64,000 nucleotides of DNA, from contig NZ_JAPVQY010000021.1 of assembly GCF_027257875.1 (NCBI RefSeq), positions 52,406 through 116,405 of the forward strand. The letters run 5' to 3'. The DNA is from Burkholderia sp. IMCC1007. Its GTDB lineage: Bacteria; Pseudomonadota; Gammaproteobacteria; Burkholderiales; Burkholderiaceae. The first letter of the stretch is position 1; the number at the start of each line of letters is the position of its first letter. Under the pieces are notes generated by a model. It was not told where the DNA came from. It saw only the letters and a list, made by a program, of their open reading frames with translations, and ran no database searches. The position numbers and the translations under genes are program-made. Below, one piece after another: positions 45,434 through 55,353 of the stretch.

Positions 45434-46687
45434 ATGCCCAGCCGTTTACGCGTGCATGACGCACGCGCTTCGACACGAGGGTTCCCGCTTAGGCTCGCTC
45501 ACTGGATGAAAGGTTTCGCGATCGTGCTGTCGCTGTCCGCGAGCCACGCGTTCGCGCAGCAGACGGCGGCACCGGCCGACGGCGTCTACAACCTGCTGGT
45601 CGGCACCTATACGGGGCACGGCAGCGACGGGATCTACGTGTATCGCTTCGATACCAGAACCGGCAGCGTCGCGCCCCTGTCGTCGGCGAAGACGGTGAAT
45701 CCGTCCTATCTGTTGCCGAGCCGCGACGGTCGCACCGTCTACGCGGTCAACGAGCTGCCCGGCGACAACGGGCCGGCCACCCAGCGCGGCGGCGTCAGCG
45801 CGTTCAGCTTCGATGCGAAGACGGGCGCGCTCACGTTCATCGACCGCGTGTCGTCGGAAGGGAACGACCCCTGCTATCTCGCGCTGTCGCCGGACGGCAA
45901 GTACCTCGTCACGGCCAACTACTCGGTCGCGGCCGACCCGGGCGGCAGCTTCGCGGTGTTCCCGATCCGCGACGGCGGCGCGGTCGGCGCGGCCGTGCTG
46001 ACCGTGCATCACGAGGGCACCGGGCCCGTGAAGGGGCGCCAGGACGGCGCGCACGTGCATTCGACCGTGTTCTCGCCGGATGGCCGCTACCTGTTCGTGC
46101 AGGATCTCGGCGCGGACAAGATCTACGGCTATCGCTACACGGTGGACGGCAGCCGCGGGCTGATCAGCCCGACCGATACGCGCTACACGCCCGTGAAGGC
46201 CGGCTCCGGCCCGCGTCACATGGTGTTCAGCGCCGACGGCCGGTTCGCGTACGTGACGAGCGAGCTCAACGCGTCGGTCGAGGTGTTCGGCTATCACGAC
46301 GGCAAGCTGACGCCGGTCGAGGTCCAGCCGATGACGGTGCCCGGCTTCAAGGGCAAGGTCGGCGGCGGCGCGATCCACCTGTCGCCGGACGGCCGCTTCC
46401 TGTACGCGAGCAATCGCGGCGACGTCAACGACATCGTGATCTACGCGGTGAACAAGGCCGACGGCCGGTTGAAGACGGTCGGCCGCCAGTCGAGCCTCGG
46501 CAAGACGCCGCGCGAGTTCCTGATCGACCCGACCGGCAAGTGGCTGATCGTCGGCAACCAGGACAGCGACACGTTCTACGTGTTCAGCCGTGACGTCGAA
46601 ACCGGACAGCTCGGCCCGAATCCGCAGAAGGTCGCGGTCGGCAGCCCGGTCGATTTCAAGCTGGTGCCCGTGGCGCAGTCGATGTAA
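45434..46687 (+). CDS. Exported lactonase family protein (6-phosphogluconolactonase-like beta-propeller)
   Basis: A 417-residue protein with a signal region (GFAIVLSLSASHAFAQQ) and then a seven-bladed propeller of the lactonase family: YNLLVGTYTGHGSDGIYVYRFD, repeated LSPDGKYL / FSPDGRYLF / FSADGRFAYVT / LSPDGRFLYASNRG blade motifs, and GKTPREFLIDPTGKWL. Cytosolic relatives hydrolyse 6-phosphogluconolactone; export makes that substrate unlikely. A GGAGG ribosome binding site precedes the ATG; 46 residues precede the predicted cleavage. A terminator follows closely. Confidence 0.93.
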   Translation: MPSRLRVHDARASTRGFPLRLAHWMKGFAIVLSLSASHAFAQQTAAPADGVYNLLVGTYTGHGSDGIYVYRFDTRTGSVAPLSSAKTVNPSYLLPSRDGRTVYAVNELPGDNGPATQRGGVSAFSFDAKTGALTFIDRVSSEGNDPCYLALSPDGKYLVTANYSVAADPGGSFAVFPIRDGGAVGAAVLTVHHEGTGPVKGRQDGAHVHSTVFSPDGRYLFVQDLGADKIYGYRYTVDGSRGLISPTDTRYTPVKAGSGPRHMVFSADGRFAYVTSELNASVEVFGYHDGKLTPVEVQPMTVPGFKGKVGGGAIHLSPDGRFLYASNRGDVNDIVIYAVNKADGRLKTVGRQSSLGKTPREFLIDPTGKWLIVGNQDSDTFYVFSRDVETGQLGPNPQKVAVGSPVDFKLVPVAQSM

Positions 46688-46688
46688 A

Positions 46689-46720
46689 AAAGGGCGCTGC
46701 CGATGCAGCGCCCTTTGTCT
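46689..46720 (+). terminator. Terminator between lactonase gene and ftsK
   Basis: AAAGGGCGCTGC (46689-46700) pairs perfectly with GCAGCGCCCTTT (46705-46716) across a CGAT loop. A rich flanks on both strands suit the convergent genes. Confidence 0.88.
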
Positions 46721-46778
46721 GTCGGGCGGCCGCATGCGCGGCGCGCCCGCTGCGGTGGCGGCCGCTGGGCCGTCGCAC

Positions 46779-49700
46779 TCAGTCGGCCGCGGCCGGCACT
46801 AGCACCTCGCGGCTGCCGTTGATGCCCATCGACGACACGAGGCCGGCTGCTTCCATCTGCTCGACGAGGCGCGCGGCGCGGTTGTAACCGATGCGCAACT
46901 GCCGCTGCACCGACGAGATCGACGCGCGCCGCGTGCGTACGACGAACGCGACGGCTTCGTCGTACAGCGGATCGGCTTCCGCATCCGGCGCTTCGCCGAA
47001 CAGGTCCTGCGTCGCGCCATCGGCGGCCGGGCCGTCGAGAATCCCTTCCTCGTACTGCGGCTCGCCGAACTGCTTCAGGTATTCGACGATCCGGTGCACT
47101 TCCTCGTCCGCGACGAACGCGCCGTGCACGCGTTGCGGATAGCCGGTGCCCGGCGGCAGGAACAGCATGTCGCCCTGGCCGAGCAGCGATTCGGCGCCCA
47201 TCTGGTCGAGAATCGTGCGCGAGTCGATCTTCGACGACACCTGGAACGCGACGCGCGTCGGGATGTTCGCCTTGATCAGGCCCGTAATCACGTCGACGGA
47301 CGGCCGCTGGGTCGCGAGGATCAGGTGGATGCCGGCCGCGCGCGCCTTCTGCGCGAGGCGCGCGATCAGCTCTTCGATCTTCTTGCCGGCGACCATCATC
47401 AGGTCGGCCAGCTCGTCGATCACCACGACGATCAGCGGCAGCGTCGACAGCGGTTCGGGATCGTCAGGCGTCAGCGAGAACGGGTTGCCGATCTTCTTTT
47501 CCTTCGCCTGCGCATCGCGGATCTTCTGGTTGAAGCCCGCGAGGTTGCGCACGCCAACCGCCGACATCAGCCGGTAGCGCTTCTCCATTTCGCCGACGCA
47601 CCAGTTCAGTGCGTTCGCCGCGAGCTTCATGTCGGTGACGACCGGCGCGAGCAGGTGCGGGATCCCTTCGTAGACCGACAGCTCGAGCATCTTCGGGTCG
47701 ATCATGATGAGCCGCACGTCTTCCGGCGTCGCCTTGTACAGCAGCGACAGGATCATCGCGTTGATCGCGACCGACTTGCCCGAACCCGTCGTGCCCGCGA
47801 CCAGCATGTGCGGCGCCTTCGCGAGATCGGTGACGACCGGGTGACCGGTGATGTCCTTGCCCATCGCGATCGTCAGTTGCGACGTCGAGTGCTGGTACTG
47901 GCGCGATTCGAGGATCTCCGACAGGCGGATCATCTGGCGTTTCGCGTTCGGCAGTTCGAGGCCCATGCAGGTCTTGCCGGGAATCGTCTCGACGACGCGG
48001 ATCGACGTGAGGCCGAGGCCGCGCGACAGATCCTTCATCAGGCCGACGATCTGGCTGCCGCGCACGCCGAGCGCGGGCTCGATCTCGAAGCGCGTGATCA
48101 CCGGGCCGGCCGATGCGCCGACGACCGTCACCGGCACCTTGAATTCCTGCAGCCGCTGTTCGATCACCTGGCCCGTCTGCGCGAGATGCTCTTCGGAGAT
48201 CGGCTGGACGTCGTCCGATGCGGGCTCGAGCAGGTCGAGCGTCGGCAGTTCGACGTTGAATGACGCGGGCGCGTGGAATTCGAATGCGTTCGGCCGCGGG
48301 GGGCGTGCGGGCGGGGCCGAGGCGTCGGCGGCCGGGGTGGGCGGTTCCGCGGGTGTTGCCGGCGTTGCGGTTGTTGCGGTTGTTGCTGTTGTTGCGTCGG
48401 CCGGCGGTGGCAGGATTGCGTCGGCGATCGTTGCGGCTGCGAGCGGAGCGGTGGTGATGGCCGGTGCGGCGACGCCGGCCGACGCAGGCGTTGCGCTGGC
48501 GGTGGACAAGGACCAGCTCGGCGGCGTTGCAGCGGCGGCGGGCGGCGGCGTGTACGGCTGCGCCGGGGCCGAAGATGCCGGCGCGATCGACGGCGTGGGT
48601 ATTGCGGCGCCCAGGGTTGCGCTTGTTGCGAGGGCGCCCGGCAATGCCGACACCGCCGGGGTGACGGGCGACGGCGAGACTGTCGGCGTAGCGGTTGTGG
48701 CAACCGCTGCCAGTGGTGGCGTAGCGGTTGCGGCAACCGATGCGAGCGTGCTGGCGGTCGCGACAGGTGTGCTGCCGAACGTGGCGGGCGTAGCGGCTGA
48801 GGGCGTGCCTGTCGTGGCCGGTGCGCCGGACGACGGTGCCGTCACGATTGCCGCGGCGGGCGGCGGCAGGGTTGCCGGCTGTGTCGCTCCGGTCGGCACG
48901 GTCGCTGTGTTGATCGCGGGAGTGTCGACGGCGCGAGTCCACGATGCAGTCGAACCCGTGGCCGATGCGGTCGACGTCGTAGCAAGCGGGGCGCTCGACG
49001 GTGCGGACGGCGTCGCGGTTGCCGCGGGGCGCGCAGTGCTTGCGCTCGGTTGCGACGCGGTTGTGCTGAATGACGTGCTGATTGGTGCGGAGGGCGCGGA
49101 CGGGGCGGGCGCGGAAGGTTGCGCCGCGGACAGGCCGATGGTGCTCGTCGCAGGCGTCGGGGTAGGCGCGGCTGCGGTCGCCGGTGCGGGGGAGCGCGTA
49201 ACCGCGGCGGATACCGGATCGGCAGCGGCGCCGATCGTCGACGATGCGGCAGGCGCGATGGCCGACGCAGTGAGAGACACGCGATTGCCGGAACCTTCCA
49301 CGGTGCTTGTCACACCAGTCGGTGCGGTCGGTGCGGTCGGTGCGGTCGGTGCAGACGGTGCAACCGATGCAACGGCCGATGCCGGTGCGACCGCTTGCGA
49401 CGTCGAACCCGATGCCGCGTGAGTCGTGCCGCCATACGAAAGCGTCGCAGCGGCAGGCGTGCGATCCGGCGCAATTGCCGGTGCGGGCGTAGCCGAAACG
49501 GGCGCGATGACCGGCGCGGCGACAGGCGACGATGTACCGGCGGCCGAAGCGGCCGAAGCGGCCGAAGCGGTCGAAGCGGTCGAAGCAGTCGACGCAGGCG
49601 AAGCGGTCGAAGCAGTCGAAGCGGTCGACGCAGGCGAAGCGATCGACGCAGGCGAAGCGATCGACGCAGGCGAAGCGGTCGACGCAGGCGAAGCGGTCGA

Positions 49701-51935
49701 CGCAGGCGAAGCGGTCGAAGCAGGCGAAGCGGTCGAAGCAGGCGAAGCGGTCGAAGCAGGCGAAGCGGTCGAAGCAGGCGAAGCAGGCGAAGCAGCAGCG
49801 AACGGGTGGCCCGACGACGGCGCGGCGGCCGCGGCATCAGCCGAAGCCGGTTCGGCGCTCGCGGAAGCCGACGGCGCTGGCGTGGCGCGCATTGCCGACG
49901 TCGTTGGGCGTTCCGTGCCTGCGGCCAGCGGCGCAGCGTCTGCAACGCTTTCTGCAACGTTTTTCACGGCCGCATCGTTCTTCCACACGGTTCCCGCCGC
50001 GGAGCGGGTCGGCGCCGTGCTCGACGTGGTGACGGCGGTGCCGGCCGCCGCGACTGGCATCGCGTCGGCAAGCGCGCGCGCCGGTGTTTCCGCAACAGGC
50101 GAAACCGGAAGAGGAGAGGGCGTCGCCACGCGCTCGGCGGCCTTCGCACCATCCGCACCACTTGCGTTGTTCAGGACGTCACGCGCGGTGTGCGTCGAAT
50201 TGACCGACGCGCTGCTATCGGCGGAGACCGCGATTTGCGATTCGAACGGGGCGCCGATGCTGGTGGCGACCGCTGCTGCGTTCGCATCGGAGTTGCGACC
50301 CGTATCGCCTGCAGCGGACGTGGCGGCGATCGAAGCCTGTCCGGCAGCGATCGGGGCACCGCCAATCGCCGGCGAAGCGGCAATCGGGTTCTTCTGCGAC
50401 GCATCGATCGCGGCAAACGGCGGGCTGACGATGTCTTCCCACGGTGCAAAGTCGATGGGGGCATTGAACACCGGTGCGGCGGGCGCGTCGGCGACATGCC
50501 GACTCTCGTCGTTCGCTTGGTGTGTCGGCGCTTCGATGTCGCCACGGAGGTCCGACACCGTCGGTTGCGCTGTGTGGCCGGATGCCGTCACACCCGTAGC
50601 GACAGCGTGAGCGCGCTCGCTCGGCTCCGCGGGCATGAACGCATCGAGCACGATCGGTGCGTTGTCGTCGTATGCCGGCGCAGCGTCGTGTTCGTCCGGG
50701 CGGCCCGTGTCGGGTGGCGTGACCCGCGGCGCAGCCGGCACGAACCCGCCCGGCACCGCGGTCGAAGCAGACGCGGCGTCACTGCTTGCCGCTGCGCTCG
50801 CTCCCGCTGTGCCCGCGGCGGTTGCGTTCGCATTCGATCCACGCGTCGGGCGGGTGTCATCCAGCGTCGCCCACTGGGCGGTGCTTGCCTCGATCGAGCG
50901 CAGCGTGTCGTGAACGCTCGGCGACGGCGTGATCGGCTCCGCCGGCTGTTGCACCCACGCGTAGAGCGGTGCGCGTGCGGGCGTCGGCGGCGCGGCGCGG
51001 CGTCGTGCCGCATCGGCCGACTGGCCGGGCGCACCCGTTCCCGTCGCCGGGCGTGCAGGCGTGCGCGGCGGCGTCGTGCTGACGGGCCGCGGCGTGACCG
51101 AGGTACGCGGCGGCGCCGGCTGTTTCAGCGCGGCGGCGGCAGGGCGGACGGCGGTCGGCCGTGGCCGTACCGGTTCGAACCCGGCCGGAAGCGGCGCGGG
51201 CTCCGGACGCGGCACTTGTGCGTTCGCCGCGGCGCGCGCGAGGCTCGCGGTGCTGCCGGTCGTCGGCGGCGGCAGCGGGCTGGTCGTGGTCGGCACCTGC
51301 GGCGTCGGCACGCGCTTGGCCGGCGTCGGCTTCAGCCAGCCGGACGGCGCGACGGGCTCCGTGAGCGGACGCGGCGCGGCCTTGCTGCGCGGTTTCGGTC
51401 GCGCTTGCGGATCGGGCTTCCACAGCGTCGGACGCGAATACCGTCCGTTCTGCCGGGGCGCCATCGGATTGACCGTGTGCGCGGTGGTCGGCTGCACGAG
51501 GTCGTCGTCGCGGTGCAGTGCGCTGCGCGGCAGGTCGGCGACGCCGCGTACATCGTCGTCGTCGACGTCGCGCGCGAGTTTCACGCCGAACGACGTGTCG
51601 ACCCACGCGGCGAACTGCCGCCAGCCGATACCGGTCAGCCAGGGCAGCCCCGCGAGCAGCAGCACGGCCATCGCGACCGGCGTGCCGATCGGGCCGAGCA
51701 CGTGCGCGAAGCCCGTCGAGAACGCGTGGCCGAGCCCGTTCGTGTCGGGGCCCGAGAACGGGCTCGTCAGCGTGCAGCTTGCGACGAACACGGCCGCGAA
51801 GCCGAGCCACAGGCGAATCGAGCCGCGGCCGGCGAGTCCGCCGCCGCCGGGCAGCATCGCCTGAACGAGACGCCAGAAGAGAAGAAGGAACCAGACGGCG
51901 GAAATGCCGAACCAGCCGAAGACAACCGTATGCAT
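46779..51935 (-). CDS. ftsK: DNA translocase FtsK, very long Ala-rich linker form
   Basis: A 1718-residue FtsK/SpoIIIE motor that pumps chromosome DNA at the division septum. The N-terminus has about three hydrophobic segments within residues 1-110 instead of the usual four helices. Residues from about 120 to 1230 form a Pro/Ala/Ser/Thr linker of low complexity, including an ASPAST repeat tract (near 714-798). The motor follows with Walker A GTTGSGKS (K1387) and Walker [11 protein letters not shown] (D1507). The C-terminal gamma domain ([20 protein letters not shown] onward, [15 protein letters not shown]) reads KOPS-like sites. E. coli FtsK has 1329 residues, so the extra length is linker. 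It may be one of two FtsK paralogs in this organism. Confidence 0.95.
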   Translation of the reverse strand: MHTVVFGWFGISAVWFLLLFWRLVQAMLPGGGGLAGRGSIRLWLGFAAVFVASCTLTSPFSGPDTNGLGHAFSTGFAHVLGPIGTPVAMAVLLLAGLPWLTGIGWRQFAAWVDTSFGVKLARDVDDDDVRGVADLPRSALHRDDDLVQPTTAHTVNPMAPRQNGRYSRPTLWKPDPQARPKPRSKAAPRPLTEPVAPSGWLKPTPAKRVPTPQVPTTTSPLPPPTTGSTASLARAAANAQVPRPEPAPLPAGFEPVRPRPTAVRPAAAALKQPAPPRTSVTPRPVSTTPPRTPARPATGTGAPGQSADAARRRAAPPTPARAPLYAWVQQPAEPITPSPSVHDTLRSIEASTAQWATLDDTRPTRGSNANATAAGTAGASAAASSDAASASTAVPGGFVPAAPRVTPPDTGRPDEHDAAPAYDDNAPIVLDAFMPAEPSERAHAVATGVTASGHTAQPTVSDLRGDIEAPTHQANDESRHVADAPAAPVFNAPIDFAPWEDIVSPPFAAIDASQKNPIAASPAIGGAPIAAGQASIAATSAAGDTGRNSDANAAAVATSIGAPFESQIAVSADSSASVNSTHTARDVLNNASGADGAKAAERVATPSPLPVSPVAETPARALADAMPVAAAGTAVTTSSTAPTRSAAGTVWKNDAAVKNVAESVADAAPLAAGTERPTTSAMRATPAPSASASAEPASADAAAAAPSSGHPFAAASPASPASTASPASTASPASTASPASTASPASTASPASTASPASIASPASIASPASTASTASTASPASTASTASTASAASAASAAGTSSPVAAPVIAPVSATPAPAIAPDRTPAAATLSYGGTTHAASGSTSQAVAPASAVASVAPSAPTAPTAPTAPTGVTSTVEGSGNRVSLTASAIAPAASSTIGAAADPVSAAVTRSPAPATAAAPTPTPATSTIGLSAAQPSAPAPSAPSAPISTSFSTTASQPSASTARPAATATPSAPSSAPLATTSTASATGSTASWTRAVDTPAINTATVPTGATQPATLPPPAAAIVTAPSSGAPATTGTPSAATPATFGSTPVATASTLASVAATATPPLAAVATTATPTVSPSPVTPAVSALPGALATSATLGAAIPTPSIAPASSAPAQPYTPPPAAAATPPSWSLSTASATPASAGVAAPAITTAPLAAATIADAILPPPADATTATTATTATPATPAEPPTPAADASAPPARPPRPNAFEFHAPASFNVELPTLDLLEPASDDVQPISEEHLAQTGQVIEQRLQEFKVPVTVVGASAGPVITRFEIEPALGVRGSQIVGLMKDLSRGLGLTSIRVVETIPGKTCMGLELPNAKRQMIRLSEILESRQYQHSTSQLTIAMGKDITGHPVVTDLAKAPHMLVAGTTGSGKSVAINAMILSLLYKATPEDVRLIMIDPKMLELSVYEGIPHLLAPVVTDMKLAANALNWCVGEMEKRYRLMSAVGVRNLAGFNQKIRDAQAKEKKIGNPFSLTPDDPEPLSTLPLIVVVIDELADLMMVAGKKIEELIARLAQKARAAGIHLILATQRPSVDVITGLIKANIPTRVAFQVSSKIDSRTILDQMGAESLLGQGDMLFLPPGTGYPQRVHGAFVADEEVHRIVEYLKQFGEPQYEEGILDGPAADGATQDLFGEAPDAEADPLYDEAVAFVVRTRRASISSVQRQLRIGYNRAARLVEQMEAAGLVSSMGINGSREVLVPAAAD
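49541..49794. repeat. Tandem repeat tract (9/18-bp units) inside ftsK
   Basis: On the plus strand the unit GACGCAGGCGAAGCGGTC and close variants repeat many times in phase with the reading frame, encoding A-S-P-A-S-T or A-S-P-A-S-I hexapeptides (about nine in a row) flanked by A-S-T and A-S-A triplets. All units are multiples of three, so copy-number change would keep the frame. Confidence 0.9.
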
Positions 51936-52115
51936 GCTGTGATGAAACAGGAAGAGGGCGGGGAGCGCGATGCGCGACCCGCCGAGTTTAACCGGCCGAC
52001 GAACAGGAATTTAAGGCAGCATCGACGCGCGGCTGCGCGTGCCGGCCGCGGGACGCAGGCGTCCGGTATCCGCGCGCGGCAAAGGCGGCCGGTCGGCCTT
52101 CGCGCGCGCGTTGCA

Positions 52116-52661
52116 TCAGGGGCTCCGGCGCGTGAAGGTCAGCGTTGCACCGGCTTCGGTCACGATCTGCAACTGCTGCGGGTCGCGCATCTGCACGCCG
52201 GTCTTCTGGATGTGCGCGAGCGCGTCGAGGTACGCGTGTTCGAGTTCGCCGCCGAGCGCATTCGGGCAGGCCATGCGCGTGCCGGCGAGCGGGCCGAAGC
52301 TCAGCAGGCCGTTCTTCAGCGCGTAGGTTCCCATATAGCGATTGCAGCCCGAAAAACCGCTTGCCTGCCGGATACCCGATTGGGTGGACAGCGCGAGCTT
52401 GATCGGCTCGCCGTTGTCGCCGTGCGGAATCGTGCGCGGCGTGCCGTCGGCGTTCAGCCAGTTCGTGAGTTCCCAGCTCGTGTCGTCGAGCAGTTGCACG
52501 GCGGCGGGGTTGTACGGGTCGGGTGCGGGGGCGGCGGAATCGGGGTGAGTCGGCATCGCGCAGGCGGCGAGAAGCGTGGCAAGCGTCAACGCGCAGAGCG
52601 GCGCGCGCAACGGGCGAAGCAGGCCGGTGCGTGCGCGTGCGGCTGCGAACAGGTGGGACAT
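52116..52661 (-). CDS. META domain lipoprotein (HslJ-like)
   Basis: A 181-residue lipoprotein: the signal ends in a lipobox (LLAAC) near residue 34. The META/HslJ domain follows with LLDDTSWELTNWLNADG, the hallmark FSGCNRYMGTYALKNGLLSFG, and LAGTRMACPNALGGELEHAYL. META proteins sit in the envelope and are linked to heat or novobiocin resistance in E. coli; role here is unknown. It is divergent from purT and co-oriented with ftsK 180 bases downstream. Confidence 0.92.
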   Translation of the reverse strand: MSHLFAAARARTGLLRPLRAPLCALTLATLLAACAMPTHPDSAAPAPDPYNPAAVQLLDDTSWELTNWLNADGTPRTIPHGDNGEPIKLALSTQSGIRQASGFSGCNRYMGTYALKNGLLSFGPLAGTRMACPNALGGELEHAYLDALAHIQKTGVQMRDPQQLQIVTEAGATLTFTRRSP

Positions 52662-52877
52662 GAGCCTCGTTCCTCATCGGATTCTGATCAAGGCGTAAGA
52701 GTAACGCACCCGCCCCGCGCGAGGCGAGCCGACACTTCACACGTGAAAACGTTCGCAGTCCGACCGCGAGCGTCGCGCGGCGTGGCGGCTGCGCGACGAA
52801 ACCGCCCGAACCGGCGCGGATGCGCGTGTTAACATCGAAGCCGTTTTCGTCCTCCAACAGAACCAGCGGGAAATCAC

Positions 52878-54091
52878 ATGCAGATCGGTCAGCGGCTCGG
52901 TACGCCGCTTTCTCCGTCGGCCACGCGCGTCATGGTGCTCGGCGCCGGCGAGCTCGGCAAGGAAGTCATCATCGCGTTGCAGCGGCTCGGTGTCGAGGTC
53001 GTCGCGGTCGACCGCTACCCGGACGCGCCGGGCCATCAGGTCGCGCATCGCGCGCACGTGATCGACATGACGGACGCCGCCGCGCTGCGCGCGATCGTCG
53101 AGGCCGAACGCCCGCACCTGATCGTGCCCGAGATCGAGGCGATCGCGACCGACGCGCTCGCGGCGATCGAGGCGGCCGGCCTCGCCGAGGTGATCCCGAC
53201 CGCGCGCGCGACGCAGCTCACGATGAACCGCGAAGGCATCCGCCGGCTCGCGGCCGAGGAGCTCGGGCTGGCGACGTCGCCGTATGCGTTCGCGGAGTCG
53301 TTCGACGCGTTCAGCGCGGCCGTCGCGAAGATCGGGATGCCGTGCGTCGTGAAGCGGTGATGTCGTCATCGGGCAAGGGGCAGTCGGTCGTGCGGACCGA
53401 CGCCGACATCAAGCCCGCATGGGACTACGCGATGGCCGGCGGCCGCGTGAACCACGGCCGCGTGATCGTCGAGGGTTTCATCGATTTCGAATACGAGATC
53501 ACGCAGCTGACCGTGCGCGCGATCGATCCGGCGACGCTCGACACGCGCACCTACTTCTGCGAGCCGGTCGGCCACGTGCAGGTGGCGGGCGACTACGTCG
53601 AATCGTGGCAGCCGCAGCCGATGAGCGCGGCCGCGCTGGAAAAGTCGCGCGAGGTCGCGCACAAGGTGACCGAGGCGCTCGGCGGGCGCGGGATGTTCGG
53701 CGTCGAGCTGTTCGTGCGCGGCGACGAAGTCTGGTTCTCCGAGGTGAGCCCGCGGCCGCACGACACCGGTCTCGTCACGCTCGCGTCGCAGCGCCAGTCG
53801 GAGTTCGAACTGCACGCGCGCGCGATTCTCGGGCTGCCGGTCGATCCGACGCTCGGCTCGCCGGCCGCGTCGGCGGTGATCTACGGCGGGCTCGACGAGC
53901 GCGGCATTGCGTTCGAAGGCGTGCGCGACGCGCTGGCGGTGCCGGGCGCCGACCTGCGCCTGTTCGGCAAGCCGGAGAGCTTCGCGAAGCGGCGCATGGG
54001 CGTCGCGCTCGCGACCGGCGCGAACGTCGACGAAGCCCGCGACCGCGCGAAGCGCGCGGCGGCGGCCGTGCGGCCCGTGTCGACGCGCTGA
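52878..54091 (+). pseudogene. purT: Phosphoribosylglycinamide formyltransferase 2, interrupted by a frameshift
   Basis: PurT uses formate and ATP to formylate GAR in purine synthesis. The first part (52878-53360, 160 residues, [21 protein letters not shown] onward) ends abruptly at PCVVKR-stop. The rest of the ATP-grasp protein ([20 protein letters not shown] to VRPVSTR) continues in the +1 frame to 54091. Intact PurT reads [15 protein letters not shown] here; the sequence AAGCGGTGATG lacks one C relative to AAGCCGGTGATG near 53355. Everything else is intact and full length, about 404 codons together. The cut falls in the ATP-grasp loop, so neither piece should be active. Recent mutation or a base-calling error are both possible. 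Confidence 0.9.
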
Positions 54092-54112
54092 CCGGCAAGC
54101 CGGGAGAAAACG

Positions 54113-54316
54113 ATGGCGTCGACGTGGTTGCATGTCGGAACGATTCGACGGGTCGGCAGGCTGGGTGCCGCGCTGGCACTCGTCGCGAGTCTCGCGGGTT
54201 GCGGCCTCGCGGCCGCGCCGTGCCGGATCGCATCGGCGGGGCTGAAGATCGTGCCGCTCGTCGGCCACGTCGCGGCCGCACCGACCGACGCGTGCGCCGA
54301 CGTCATCGATCCCTGA
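54113..54316 (+). CDS. Small lipoprotein (DUF6726-like)
   Basis: A 67-residue protein with a typical lipoprotein signal, LGAALALVASLAGC, acylation expected at Cys30, and a short mature part (GLAAAPCRIASAGLKIVPLV onward, ending in DACADVIDP) with two further cysteines. It resembles small conserved lipoproteins of Burkholderiales; the family name is from memory. GGGAGAAA precedes the ATG, and the gene starts 21 bases after purT. Function unknown. Confidence 0.75.
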   Translation: MASTWLHVGTIRRVGRLGAALALVASLAGCGLAAAPCRIASAGLKIVPLVGHVAAAPTDACADVIDP

Positions 54317-54408
54317 GCGAAGCCCGCTCGAAGAACCCGAATATCCAACGATAAACGACCGCGTGCCCCGCGAGGGCACGTTTCCACCCGTCTCGTGAGA
54401 GGACCTGC

Positions 54409-54789
54409 ATGATTCGCCACACCTTCGCCGCGCTTGCGCTCGCCGGCACCGCCGTTTCCGTCGCGCATGCCGCACAACTGACCGTCGAGGAAGTCGACGC
54501 CGATGCGCGCCAGACTGCCGTGTACCAGTGCGCGAACCAGAAGCAGCCGGTGCGTGTGTCGTACTGGCACGCGGGCAACGCCCAGAGTTTCGCGCTGGTG
54601 CCGGTCAACGGCCAGCAGCTGCTGTTCGTCGATACCGTGTCGGCGTCGGGCGTGCGGTACCAGGCCGGGCGCTATACGTGGTGGACGAAGGGCAAGGAAG
54701 GGACGCTGCGCGACGAGATCGCCGATCCGAAGTCGCCGCCGCTGCTCGGCGACTGCGTGCAGGTCGAGAAGAAAAAGAAGAAGGGCTGA
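54409..54789 (+). CDS. MliC-like periplasmic protein (C-type lysozyme inhibitor family)
   Basis: A 126-residue exported protein with a signal peptide (FAALALAGTAVSVAHAAQ). The mature part has the MliC-type beta-barrel pattern: VYQCANQKQPVRVSYW, FALVPVNGQQLLFVDTVSAS, then GVRYQAGRYTWWTKGKEGTLRDE. A conserved cysteine pair (YQC and GDC) may form a disulfide. MliC proteins inhibit host lysozyme; here that activity is by family resemblance. The C-terminus is lysine-rich. TGAGAGGA precedes the ATG. Confidence 0.82.
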   Translation: MIRHTFAALALAGTAVSVAHAAQLTVEEVDADARQTAVYQCANQKQPVRVSYWHAGNAQSFALVPVNGQQLLFVDTVSASGVRYQAGRYTWWTKGKEGTLRDEIADPKSPPLLGDCVQVEKKKKKG

Positions 54790-55353
54790 TCGCCGCGCGC
54801 GATCGGACGGGCAGGCCGATGCGTGGGAAGCGGTGCGGCCGGGTAGGCGGGGGCGGAGCGGTGATCCGGCTCGTCTGCCGTCCGCCGTGAGCCGTGAGCC
54901 GTGAGCCGTGAGCCGCCAGCGGCCAGCCACCAGCCGCCAGCCGCCAGCCGTCCGCTGGCTGCGGGCCAGCCAACCAGCCCGGCAGCGACCCGGTCGGCTG
55001 AAGCGACCCCGAATTTCACCCACTGTCCGATCGGGATAGCCCGAACGGATCTCGCATCGACCCGCGCCGGGCGTGCCGGCCTCCGCCGCGAACCGCCACC
55101 GTGGCCGTTCGCGGCGTTGTCACGGACAGATGGCTGCGCAGTGCTACAATACGGCCCTTTCCGCCGGCATTCGCGCCGAACGGAGTCCGCACGGCCTGAT
55201 GGGAGCCCGACGTTCGAGTCGAACCGGTCCCAAGCGCCAGAGCGGCGCCGCGCGGCGCGCCGCGGCTCCGTCTATTTCCGAATTGTGATGAGCGCAGGCC
55301 CGGCCGGCCTGACGCACGATGTCCCCGCCGCGCCTTTTGAGCGAAACGCCACC
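54790..55353. other. 564-bp gap: heptanucleotide repeats and the rhlE leader
   Basis: No gene is supported. It holds the repeat array at 54884-54953 and a TACAAT box at 55145-55150 that is a candidate -10 element for rhlE. If used, the rhlE mRNA leader would be about 200 bases, long for this genome. TTGTCA at 55117-55122 is too far upstream (22 bases) to be a standard -35. Confidence 0.5.
54884..54953. repeat. Heptanucleotide tandem repeat array
   Basis: Ten consecutive 7-bp units: four GCCGTGA, then GCCGCCA, GCGGCCA, GCCACCA, GCCGCCA, GCCGCCA and GCCGTCC. The first block is perfect and the second degenerate. It is non-coding and of the kind that varies between strains. Confidence 0.92.

Noticed and set aside
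49541..49794. Possible CRISPR array.
   Set aside because: Units are contiguous with no spacers, are in frame with ftsK and encode a hexapeptide repeat.
49119..52832. A 1237-codon plus-strand Arg/Gly/Ser-rich frame opposite ftsK.
   Set aside because: Produced by the repetitive GC-rich linker DNA of ftsK; no start signal or domain.
54884..54953. Possible CRISPR or iteron origin.
   Set aside because: Seven-base units without spacers, no replication or cas gene nearby.
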